A stretch of 6,612 nucleotides of DNA from Anaerolineales bacterium UBA6663 (GCA_002455335.1 DKKP01000098.1:1-6612); one strand, 5' to 3'. Numbered from the stretch's first letter, positions 1 to 5,691 are shown. Notes: generated from the sequence alone by a model not told the origin. Numbers and translations are program-made.

Positions 1-1527
1 GCGTAGTCGTGGCAGGCGCTCGCGCGTCAGACGATTGTGCGCCCACAGGTTGCCCTCGCGCTGCGCACAGTCCTCGAGCGGGCAGCCGATCAACTTCGTC
101 TCGGCCGCGCCGAGGTCGAGCGCCTGCATCAGATCATTGGGCTGCAGACTGCCGACGCAGGGCACGGCGATCACGCTGAGCAACTGGCCGTTCACCTCGC
201 GGGTCTGGTCGATGAAACCGCGCCCGGCCTGCGCGGCGTGGCGCTCGCACGTAAACACGATCTTGATCGGCTGCTCGGCCGCGGTCTGGCGGATCGTCGC
301 GATGCGGTGCGCGATCACCTGGGGCAGGGTCTCGGCAGTCTGCAGGCCGAGCGTCAACGCGTCATACTCGCACGAGCCAAGACACAACCCGCACGAGACG
401 CACAACTCAGGTTTCACCTCGGCCACGAACTTATGGTGCAGGCCGTCGGTGCGGGGCACCATGACGATCGCCTTGTACGGGCAGTCGGCCGCGCACAGTG
501 TACAGCCCGTGCACTTCGCCGGGGTGACCACGACCGGCGGGTCGATCTGCTTCGACGAGCGCGTGAGCCAAGGGATGGCGGAGACGGCCGCCAGGAGCAG
601 CGCCACGACGCCCCAGATCCACAGCGGCTGGCCGCCCAACGATGCCGGGAGCCAGAAGAGAAAGAGCGGATCGAGGTCGATCGGCCCCGGAACGACCTGG
701 GGGTCAGCCGGCGGCAGCAGACCCGCCGGCACAAGGACGGCGCCCACGATCATCAGCGCGACCACGGCCGCAAACCAGTACACGGCCGGCAGGATCTTGG
801 GGCGCTGTAGCCGCAGGACATGGATCCATAAAAAACCGACCAGGATCAAGAAGAGCACGAGGTGAACGGCGAAGAGCGCAAACAAGACGGCCACACTCTC
901 GCCGCTGAGCTCGATACGCACCAGCCAGGCTGCGGCCGCCTCGCCCCAGCTGGCGCTGATGGCCGAGATCGTGGCCAGCGCCGATTGAGTGATCAATTGA
1001 GCGCGCTGGTCCATCACCAGCCAGTATCCGGTCACGCCAGCCAGAAAGATAATGAAGGCCGACGCCACACCCGAGACCCACGCGAGCCAGCGCGGCCCAC
1101 GGGAACGTCCCATGAAGAACAGGCGATAGGCGTGGATCAGGCTTGTCAGCAGCAGGGCGCCGGAGGCGTAGCGATGGATCGCCCGGATCGTCCGGCCGGT
1201 CAGCAGGCTTTCGACGATCGTGACCGAGCGATACGACTCCTGGATGCCGTAGCCAAAGAAGAAGAAGAGATACACCCCCGTGACGCCCACGATCGCGAGC
1301 AGCAGGATGCTCAGCGTCCCAGAGTAGTAAAGCGGGTTGAGTTGCGGCGCCGCGATCCAGCGCTCCAGCGGCCCCTCGACGAGCAGTGCCAGCCGTTCCA
1401 GGCCGCGCTCGAGCGCCGAGCGCTGATGTCGAAACGCCTCAAGATCCACCGGCGGCTCCGTAGAGGATCCCACAGATCGGGGGGCGGGGCGCTGGCCCTT
1501 CCGCATGGAGGGCGTGGGAGATGTCAT
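1..1527 (-). CDS. Cytochrome b / 2x[4Fe-4S] ferredoxin / MvhD-domain fusion protein (3' end outside window)
   Basis: The frame is open for 509 codons, from an ATG at 1527-1525 to the left edge with no stop, so the C-terminus is missing. Residues 70-240 form a cytochrome b/b6-type four-helix domain. H118 and H132 on one helix and H222 and H236 on another are each 14 residues apart, the bis-histidine pattern for two b haems. Residues 245-320 hold two more hydrophobic helices and a PADPxxxP stretch (273-280) like the cytochrome b C-terminal domain, but the PEWY glutamate is absent (P287-L-F-L). Two ferredoxin motifs follow: C339, C342, C345, C349 and C376, C379, C382, C386. Residues 421-500 resemble MvhD/FrhD, with C427, C457, C482 and C487. 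I infer a membrane protein passing electrons between quinone or haem b and a cytoplasmic Hdr-like or hydrogenase-like partner. The domains are clear, but the partner is unknown. The ribosome site is weak (AAAGAG, 10 nt upstream), and an in-frame ATG seven codons downstream is an alternative start. Confidence 0.9.
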   Translation of the reverse strand, partial: MTSPTPSMRKGQRPAPRSVGSSTEPPVDLEAFRHQRSALERGLERLALLVEGPLERWIAAPQLNPLYYSGTLSILLLAIVGVTGVYLFFFFGYGIQESYRSVTIVESLLTGRTIRAIHRYASGALLLTSLIHAYRLFFMGRSRGPRWLAWVSGVASAFIIFLAGVTGYWLVMDQRAQLITQSALATISAISASWGEAAAAWLVRIELSGESVAVLFALFAVHLVLFLILVGFLWIHVLRLQRPKILPAVYWFAAVVALMIVGAVLVPAGLLPPADPQVVPGPIDLDPLFLFWLPASLGGQPLWIWGVVALLLAAVSAIPWLTRSSKQIDPPVVVTPAKCTGCTLCAADCPYKAIVMVPRTDGLHHKFVAEVKPELCVSCGLCLGSCEYDALTLGLQTAETLPQVIAHRIATIRQTAAEQPIKIVFTCERHAAQAGRGFIDQTREVNGQLLSVIAVPCVGSLQPNDLMQALDLGAAETKLIGCPLEDCAQREGNLWAHNRLTRERLPRLR

Positions 1528-1613
1528 AATAATCGGACTCTTTGGGCCTATTTCGGTACACAGACTGTGGGCGAGTTTAGCACCGCGATTTCGGGGCCTG
1601 TCGTGAGGAAGCA

Positions 1614-1625
1614 AGCCAATTGGCT
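1614..1625. repeat. 12-bp perfect palindrome AGCCAATTGGCT
   Basis: AGCCAA at 1614-1619 is directly followed by its reverse complement TTGGCT at 1620-1625. It shares its last base with the CRP/FNR-like dyad that follows. It could be a protein-binding site, but no family is indicated by the sequence. Confidence 0.5.
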
Positions 1626-1640
1626 GTGACAAACGTCACT
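1625..1640. promoter_or_regulatory. CRP/FNR-like binding site
   Basis: TGTGA at 1625-1629, six bases, then TCACT at 1636-1640 match the CRP-type consensus TGTGA-N6-TCACA at nine of ten defined positions. The inner part is a perfect GTGAC-N4-GTCAC dyad. Its centre lies about 18 to 33 bp upstream of the candidate -35 box of the regulator operon, a plausible activator position. Whether a CRP, FNR or other family member uses it is not shown by the sequence. Confidence 0.45.
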
Positions 1641-1657
1641 AGCTATTTCTCTAAGCA

Positions 1658-1685
1658 TTTACTAAGGTTACCGAACTTGGATACT
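1658..1685 (+). promoter_or_regulatory. Candidate sigma-70-type promoter for the Rrf2-sco-ba3 operon
   Basis: A -35-like TTTACT at 1658-1663 is followed after 16 bp by a -10-like GATACT at 1680-1685. Transcription would begin near 1692, giving a leader of roughly 27 nt before the ATG at 1719. The -10 box lies inside the 25-bp dyad at 1674-1698, so a protein bound there would block this promoter. Both boxes are imperfect matches. Confidence 0.35.
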
Positions 1686-1698
1686 CTGTACCCAACTT
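1674..1698. promoter_or_regulatory. 25-bp imperfect palindrome, probable operator of the Rrf2-type regulator
   Basis: The left arm AACTTGGATAC (1674-1684) and right arm GTACCCAACTT (1688-1698) flank a TCT spacer. Of the 11 arm pairs, nine are complementary, and the centre is at 1686. Rrf2-family operators such as the IscR type 1 site are dyads of about this length. The position, over the candidate -10 box and 20 bp before the regulator's own start codon, fits autorepression. That this regulator binds here is inferred. Confidence 0.55.
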
Positions 1699-1718
1699 GT
1701 CGTGAGTGACCCGGCCCT

Positions 1719-2153
1719 ATGATAACCCGGCAGGCTGACTACGCCGTGCGCTCGGTACTGGATCTCGCGTTGCGTCCAGACGAGCAGGCGGCGTTTTCGC
1801 GTGATATCGCAGAACGTCAAAGCATCCCTGGCAGCTTTGTCGCCAAGATCCTCACGCGTCTGGCTCGGGTGGGCATCGTCCAGACCCAGCGCGGCATCAC
1901 CGGGGGGGTGAGGTTGAGCCGGCCGGCGAACGAGATCTCGCTGCTTGAGGTCATCGAGGCGATCGATGGCCCGATCGCCTTGAACCTGTGCGTGCGCGGG
2001 CCCGATCTGTGTCCGCTCGAAGAGAACTGCCGCGTACATCCGATCTGGGATGTCCTCAACATTGACCTGCGGCAGCGTCTGGGTCGAATCTCGTTCGCGG
2101 ACCTGGTCGAGGCTGAGGGCCGCTGGACTCTGGAACTCGTGGGTGGCGCATGA
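1719..2153 (+). CDS. Rrf2-family (IscR/NsrR-like) transcriptional regulator with Fe-S ligands
   Basis: This 144-residue protein has the usual length and start of the Rrf2 family (ITRQADYAVRSVLDLA). A winged helix-turn-helix occupies about residues 26-68, including the wing QRGITGGVRLSRP. The dimerisation helix follows, and the sensor loop holds C91, C98 and C104 with H107. Those three cysteines plus H107 closely mirror the IscR ligand set (C92, C98, C104, H107), while NsrR also uses three cysteines here. A [2Fe-2S] or [4Fe-4S] cluster sensing NO, redox state or iron supply is therefore likely, though the signal cannot be told from sequence. It is the first gene of the oxidase operon, and its TGA overlaps the next ATG (ATGA at 2150-2153), implying translational coupling. 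The leader has only a weak ribosome site. Confidence 0.93.
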   Translation: MITRQADYAVRSVLDLALRPDEQAAFSRDIAERQSIPGSFVAKILTRLARVGIVQTQRGITGGVRLSRPANEISLLEVIEAIDGPIALNLCVRGPDLCPLEENCRVHPIWDVLNIDLRQRLGRISFADLVEAEGRWTLELVGGA

Positions 2154-2809
2154 CCCGCTGGTTGCTGCGCGGGCTGTATGCCACTCTGGCGGTGATGGTG
2201 ATCGGCACACTGGGCTTTGCCATCCTGCAGCCGATCAAGGTGTTGCCGCGGATCGGTTTAGGCCCGGGGATCGTGCTGGTCGATCAGGACGGGGGTTCGC
2301 TCACCAGCGACACGCTGCGCGGCAAGATCGTGCTCTACAGCTTCGGCTACAGCCGCTGCGAGGCCCCGTGTCGGGGGGCGCAGACCGTGTTGCAGGAGGT
2401 CCAGCGTCAGCTCAAGGCCGAGGGCATGGCGGTGCCGGTGCAGCTGGTGACGATCTCGTTCGACACGGTTCACGATGGCCCGCCTGTGTTGCGCACGATG
2501 GCAGCGGCGGCGGGCGCCGACCCGGCGCTGTGGGCCTTTGCGACGGGTGAGGCGAACCGTCTGAAGTACGCGATCGGCGGCGGGTTCGAGGTGTATTACG
2601 GGCCAAACGACGCCGACGGGTTCGACTACGACCCGGCCATGATGCTGGTCGATGGTTGGGGGATTTTGCGGGCGGAGTATCGCACGCCGACGCCGAAGCT
2701 CGAGACCGTACTGCGCGATGTGCGCCTGTTGATGGAAGAAGCCGAGAACAGCGAGGGTGTCGCCCGTTATGCGTACGAGGCGGCGCACTTGTTTCTGTGT
2801 TATCCGTAA
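2150..2809 (+). CDS. Sco1/SenC-like membrane-anchored copper chaperone lacking the usual histidine ligand
   Basis: The 219-residue product has one N-terminal membrane helix (about 7-27) and a thioredoxin-like domain placed outside the membrane. Sco proteins deliver copper to, or reduce, the CuA cysteines of oxidase subunit II. The metal-binding CxxxC motif is present as C70-E-A-P-C74 after the strand KIVLYSFGYSRC. The later DPxRDTPxxL block appears as FDTVHDGPPVLRTMA (104-118), and WAFATG (128-133) also matches the family. The histidine normally found in the DHxxxxxLxDxxG block is replaced by Y160 (GFDYDPAMMLVDGWG). H108, H213 and C217 are possible substitute ligands but do not align with it. 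The gene overlaps the regulator by four bases and lies 25 bp before the oxidase subunits. The family is clear, but normal copper binding is doubtful. Confidence 0.87.
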   Translation: MTRWLLRGLYATLAVMVIGTLGFAILQPIKVLPRIGLGPGIVLVDQDGGSLTSDTLRGKIVLYSFGYSRCEAPCRGAQTVLQEVQRQLKAEGMAVPVQLVTISFDTVHDGPPVLRTMAAAAGADPALWAFATGEANRLKYAIGGGFEVYYGPNDADGFDYDPAMMLVDGWGILRAEYRTPTPKLETVLRDVRLLMEEAENSEGVARYAYEAAHLFLCYP

Positions 2810-2822
2810 TGCTCATTCATTC

Positions 2823-2829
2823 GAGGAGG
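2823..2829 (+). promoter_or_regulatory. Strong ribosome binding site that fixes a TTG start
   Basis: GAGGAGG, containing the consensus AGGAGG at 2824-2829, lies five bases before TTG at 2835-2837. No ATG or GTG in that frame lies between it and the small subunit IIa coding sequence, so it points to TTG as the initiation codon. Confidence 0.75.
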
Positions 2830-2834
2830 ACGCC

Positions 2835-2954
2835 TTGAAAGAGCCACAATCCCCACAAGGGACCATCACTGTCTTGATCATTTATGTGGTACTGGTCGTC
2901 GCGTTGTGGGGCAGCGCATACCTCACGATGCTGTCGCGAGGTGTGACGCAATGA
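2835..2954 (+). CDS. cbaD: ba3-type cytochrome c oxidase subunit IIa (single-helix small subunit)
   Basis: The gene encodes a 39-residue protein starting at TTG, with a short polar N-terminus (KEPQSPQG), one membrane helix (about residues 10-32) and a short tail. The pattern K-P...G-x-hydrophobic helix...RG resembles Thermus thermophilus ba3 subunit IIa, a 34-residue single helix that fills the place of one helix of subunit II in other oxidases. A consensus ribosome site lies five bases upstream, and the stop TGA overlaps the ATG of subunit II (ATGA, 2951-2954). Both its position just before subunit II and its helix support the assignment. It is short enough that automatic gene callers may miss it or extend it upstream into the sco-like gene. 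Confidence 0.85.
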   Translation: MKEPQSPQGTITVLIIYVVLVVALWGSAYLTMLSRGVTQ

Positions 2955-3448
2955 ACAACCATACCGAGCTCCACATCCATCCGATCGAGCGCATCTGGAT
3001 CATCATCAGCTTTGCGATGATCGGCGTCTTCGCGATCGCCGTGCTCACGGCTGGCTTTGCGTATGGCTTCCAGCTGCCTGTTCCCGAAGATCGTGTGGTC
3101 GACCCGAACCTGGTCGCCACGCCCGGCGCTACGGCGTTCGGCGAGCCAGGCTTGCGCGAACTGTCTCCTGGCAACATGGAAGCCCGCATCCTGGCGCAGA
3201 CCTGGTCGTTCTCGCCCAAAGAGATCACGGTGCCGGTGGGCACCAAGGTGACCTTCTTTGTGACGACGAAGGACGTCCAGCACGGGTTCCACCTTGAAGG
3301 CTCGAACATCAACTTCATGGTGTTGCCCGGCCAGATCTCGAAGCTCAGTACGACGTTCAATACGCCCGGCACGTACAACTTCTACTGCCATGAGTATTGC
3401 GGCGTCGGCCATCAGACCATGTACGGCCAGGTCATCGTTACGCCGTAA
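2951..3448 (+). CDS. cbaB: ba3-type cytochrome c oxidase subunit II (CuA protein)
   Basis: The 165-residue product has one membrane helix (about 16-39) followed by a cupredoxin domain facing the outside. All CuA ligands are present: H111 (VQHGFHLEG), then C146, E148 (backbone), C150, H154 and M157. Thermus ba3 has Q in place of E148. The length is close to the Thermus protein (168), and the single helix is typical of B-family oxidases because subunit IIa supplies the other. E13, aligned by the W16 that follows it, probably matches Thermus E15 at the mouth of the K proton channel. It accepts electrons from cytochrome c and passes them to subunit I. I chose the ATG at 2951, with GAGGTG seven bases upstream, over an in-frame ATG at 2906 that would overlap subunit IIa and add an unlike N-terminus. 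Confidence 0.95.
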   Translation: MNNHTELHIHPIERIWIIISFAMIGVFAIAVLTAGFAYGFQLPVPEDRVVDPNLVATPGATAFGEPGLRELSPGNMEARILAQTWSFSPKEITVPVGTKVTFFVTTKDVQHGFHLEGSNINFMVLPGQISKLSTTFNTPGTYNFYCHEYCGVGHQTMYGQVIVTP

Positions 3449-3468
3449 GGCGATCCGGAGATACCCTC

Positions 3469-5103
3469 ATGTACGCTCACGAGAACAGACTCACCGCCTG
3501 GCACGTCGGCATCGCATTCAGCGCGCTGATGATCGGCGTCCTGCTTGGCCCATTCCAGACGTGGGAGCACGCCGGCCTCAACCTGTATCCGGCGCTGCGC
3601 GCGATCGGGATCCAGAGCTATTATCAGGGCCTGACGATCCACGGCATCCTCAATGCCTTGGTCTTCACAACCTTCTTCATCACCGGTTTCCTGACCTTTG
3701 CCTTTACACACAGCGTCAAACGCGCCAGCAAGTACCCGTGGCTGCACACCACGGCGCTTGTCGTGATGACCCTCGGGTTGCTGATCACGGCCGTGCCGCT
3801 GTTGCTCAACGGCGCGACAGTGCTCTACACCTTCTACCCGCCGATGAAGGCGGATCCCGCCTTCTACATCGGCCTGACTCTGGTCGTGGTCGGATCGTGG
3901 ATCACGGGGTACGGCCTGCTCTTCACCTGGAGCACCTGGAAGAAGGAGAACCCGGGCAAGCAAACGCCGCTGATCGCCTTTGCCTCGCTCATCACCATGG
4001 TGATGTGGCAGATCTGCACCGTCGGTGTGGCCGTCGAGATGCTCGCGCTCAACATCCCGTGGTCGCTTGGCCTGCTCCCCGGCACTGACCCGCAGCTGGC
4101 ACGCACGCTCTTCTGGTTCACGGGCCACCCGCTTGTGTACTTCTGGTTGCTTCCCGCCTATATCTCCTGGTACGGCATGCTGCCCAAGCAAGCGGGCGGC
4201 AAGCTCTTCAGCGAGCCGCTGGCGCGTCTGTCGTTCTGGCTCTTCCTGATCCTGTCGACACCGCTTGGCCTGCACCACCAGTATGTCGACCCGGGCATCC
4301 CGGCCGGCTGGAAGGCCCTGCACGCGGTGCTGACCTACAGCGTGTTCTTCCCGAGCATGCTGACGCTCTTCAACGTCGTGGCCTCGCTCGAGATCGCCGG
4401 CCGCGCGCGTGGCGGCAAGGGCACCTTTGGCTGGATCATGGCGCTGCCGTGGAGCGAACCCTCGTTCACGGCCCAGGCGCTCGCCGGCATCCTGTTCGCC
4501 TTTGGCGGCATCAGCGGCATCGCCAACGCCTCGTACGACCTCAACCTCGTGCTGCACAACACGGCCTGGCAGCCCGGCCACTTCCACCTGACGGTCGGCA
4601 CAGGCGTCGCCTTCTCGTTCATGGGCATCGGCTACTGGCTGATCCCCAAACTGGCGGGCAAGGAGCTGTGGAGCAAGAAGGTCGCTCTGTGGCAGGCCTG
4701 GACGTACTTCCTGGGCATGATCCTCATGTCCAACGGGTTGCACATCCTGGGTTTGCGCTACAGCGTGCCCCGGCGCTCGGCTCTGGGCGTGGCGCCCTAC
4801 GGCTCGGCCGAGTGGACGCCCTTCCTGATCGAGTCCGCGCTTGGTGGTACCATACTGCTTATCAGCGTGGTCCTGTTGTACGTCAACTACGGCATGACGG
4901 TGTTCGCGGGCAAGAAGCTGACCCGTGAGATCGAGATGCCGGTGGCCGAGAACGCGGAAGGACATCCCGCCCCGGCCTGGCTCGATACCTGGAGGCCCTG
5001 GCTGGTGGGGGCCGTGGCCCTGGTGTTGGTGGCTTACGGGCCCGTGATCTACATGTTGTTGACCCGTTTGCAGTTGACGTCGCCGGGCTTCAAGGTTTGG
5101 TAG
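3469..5103 (+). CDS. cbaA: ba3-type (B-family) cytochrome c oxidase subunit I
   Basis: This 544-residue polytopic protein is the catalytic haem-copper subunit, reducing O2 to water and pumping protons. Haem b ligands are H58 and H373, the haem a3 ligand is H371 (GHFHLTVG), and CuB ligands are H220, H269 and H270. Y224 lies four residues after H220 (GHPLVY), the pair that forms the His-Tyr crosslink. Residues 220-373 align with Thermus ba3 numbering at a constant offset of 13. Y231, Y235, S296 and T299 fall on the Thermus K-channel residues Y244, Y248, S309 and T312, so the proton path looks intact. Length is close to the Thermus protein (562). The ATG at 3469 has GGAG eight bases upstream. 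An upstream in-frame ATG at 3397 lies inside subunit II and adds an arginine-rich extension that does not fit. B-family enzymes can also reduce NO slowly. Confidence 0.97.
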   Translation: MYAHENRLTAWHVGIAFSALMIGVLLGPFQTWEHAGLNLYPALRAIGIQSYYQGLTIHGILNALVFTTFFITGFLTFAFTHSVKRASKYPWLHTTALVVMTLGLLITAVPLLLNGATVLYTFYPPMKADPAFYIGLTLVVVGSWITGYGLLFTWSTWKKENPGKQTPLIAFASLITMVMWQICTVGVAVEMLALNIPWSLGLLPGTDPQLARTLFWFTGHPLVYFWLLPAYISWYGMLPKQAGGKLFSEPLARLSFWLFLILSTPLGLHHQYVDPGIPAGWKALHAVLTYSVFFPSMLTLFNVVASLEIAGRARGGKGTFGWIMALPWSEPSFTAQALAGILFAFGGISGIANASYDLNLVLHNTAWQPGHFHLTVGTGVAFSFMGIGYWLIPKLAGKELWSKKVALWQAWTYFLGMILMSNGLHILGLRYSVPRRSALGVAPYGSAEWTPFLIESALGGTILLISVVLLYVNYGMTVFAGKKLTREIEMPVAENAEGHPAPAWLDTWRPWLVGAVALVLVAYGPVIYMLLTRLQLTSPGFKVW

Positions 5104-5139
5104 CCCATGGGGCTGACTCTCTAGGAGGAGAAAGACACT

Positions 5140-5556
5140 ATGCATAAGTCTGTTTTGATTGGTCTGGCGACGGCGGCTCTGGCCCTCGCGGCCTGCGGTG
5201 GCGGCGGTGGCGGCGACGGCGCCGGTGATGTGGCTCGCGGCGAGGCGCTCTTCAAGCAGAGCACGATCGGCACGGCCAGCGCTCCCGGCTGCAGCACCTG
5301 CCACACGCTCGACGGCAGCGCGCTTGTCGGCCCGTCGCAACAGGGCCTGGTCGGCCGCGCCGAGGCCGCGATCGCTTCGGCCGAGTACGCGGGCACGGCC
5401 ACGACGGTCGAGGAATACATCAAGGAATCGATCACCAACCCCGACGTCTTCCTCGAGGAAGGCTTTGCTGCGGGCGTGATGTATCAGAACTATGGCACCG
5501 AGCTGACCGAGCAGGAGATCGCCGACCTGGTGGCGTTCCTGGCGACTCTCAAGTAA
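5140..5556 (+). CDS. Lipoprotein monohaem cytochrome c, probable electron donor to the ba3 oxidase
   Basis: The 138-residue product has a lipoprotein signal: K3, a hydrophobic stretch, then LALAAC with C19 as the lipidated cysteine. A glycine-rich linker (20-26) leads to a class I cytochrome c fold. Haem attaches at C51-S-T-C54-H55, and M114 (GVMYQNYG) is the likely sixth ligand. The C-terminal helix LTEQEIADLVAFLATLK is typical of small cytochromes c. It would sit on the outer face of the membrane and carry electrons to CuA of subunit II, or act as a bound extra subunit. The gene follows subunit I by 36 bp with AGGAGG at 5123-5128, eleven bases before the ATG, and is the last gene before the terminator. 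The cytochrome identity is clear, but the exact donor and acceptor are inferred. Confidence 0.93.
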   Translation: MHKSVLIGLATAALALAACGGGGGGDGAGDVARGEALFKQSTIGTASAPGCSTCHTLDGSALVGPSQQGLVGRAEAAIASAEYAGTATTVEEYIKESITNPDVFLEEGFAAGVMYQNYGTELTEQEIADLVAFLATLK

Positions 5557-5599
5557 GTGCCTGGCGGGCGGTCTTCCCCACGCCCAACCGCGATCGATC

Positions 5600-5629
5600 G
5601 GCCGGCCCCATCAGGGGCCGGCCTTTTTT
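5600..5629 (+). terminator. Intrinsic terminator of the Rrf2-sco-ba3-cytochrome c operon
   Basis: GGCCGGCCCC at 5600-5609 and GGGGCCGGCC at 5614-5623 form a perfect 10-bp, all-GC stem with a four-base ATCA loop, followed by six T residues at 5624-5629. It lies 43 bp after the stop codon of the cytochrome c gene and closes the operon. Confidence 0.95.
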
Positions 5630-5648
5630 GTGGAGCGCAGTCGAGCCC

Positions 5649-5691
5649 TGACCCGGGTCAACCCCGATCATGATCGGCGTCACCTGCGTGA
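5649..5691. promoter_or_regulatory. Cluster of three dyads upstream of the sensor kinase
   Basis: Within 43 bp lie a perfect 12-bp palindrome TGACCCGGGTCA (5649-5660), a perfect 14-bp palindrome CCGATCATGATCGG (5664-5677) and the dyad TCAC-CTGC-GTGA (5680-5691). They occupy the 90-bp gap between the terminator and the kinase start codon, which must hold that gene's promoter. I see no clear -35/-10 pair. They probably are operator sites, but the binding protein is unknown. Confidence 0.45.

Larger units (their letters stand above)
1528..1718. promoter_or_regulatory. Divergent control region between the cytochrome b fusion gene and the Rrf2-type regulator operon
   Basis: This 191-bp non-coding gap separates two divergently transcribed genes, so promoters in both directions are expected here. 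Its right half (about 1640-1690) is clearly more AT-rich than the surrounding genes. It contains a 12-bp perfect palindrome, a CRP/FNR-like dyad and a 25-bp dyad, listed separately. An 11-bp palindrome, CACAGACTGTG, lies at 1559-1569 close to the minus-strand gene, next to TTCGGTAC (1552-1559), which resembles one arm (TTGGGTAC) of the 25-bp dyad. I could not pick a convincing promoter for the minus-strand gene. Confidence 0.75.

Noticed and set aside
37..810. Long plus-strand open frames opposite the cytochrome b fusion gene (also 35-865 and 862-1629)
   Set aside because: They lie antisense to a gene with clear haem and Fe-S motifs, and their products are low-complexity and rich in arginine, alanine, glutamine and aspartate with no recognisable domain. 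This is typical of shadow frames in high-GC DNA.
1559..1569. Palindrome CACAGACTGTG and nearby TTCGGTAC as a second operator
   Set aside because: Only one arm of the 25-bp dyad is loosely matched and the palindrome is short, so it was kept as a note in the control region and not as a site.
2906..2950. Longer start for oxidase subunit II
   Set aside because: It overlaps subunit IIa heavily; the ATG at 2951 forms an ATGA junction with a ribosome site and gives the usual family length.
3397..3468. Longer start for oxidase subunit I
   Set aside because: The extra 24 residues would be translated from inside subunit II, are arginine-rich and do not match the family, while the ATG at 3469 has a properly spaced GGAG.
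3412..5340. A 642-codon minus-strand open frame opposite subunit I
   Set aside because: It is antisense to the well-conserved oxidase subunit I and its product has biased, hydrophilic composition without recognisable domains.
5565..5587. GGGCG...CGCCC hairpin after the cytochrome c gene
   Set aside because: The stem is only five pairs with a large loop, and a far stronger terminator follows directly.
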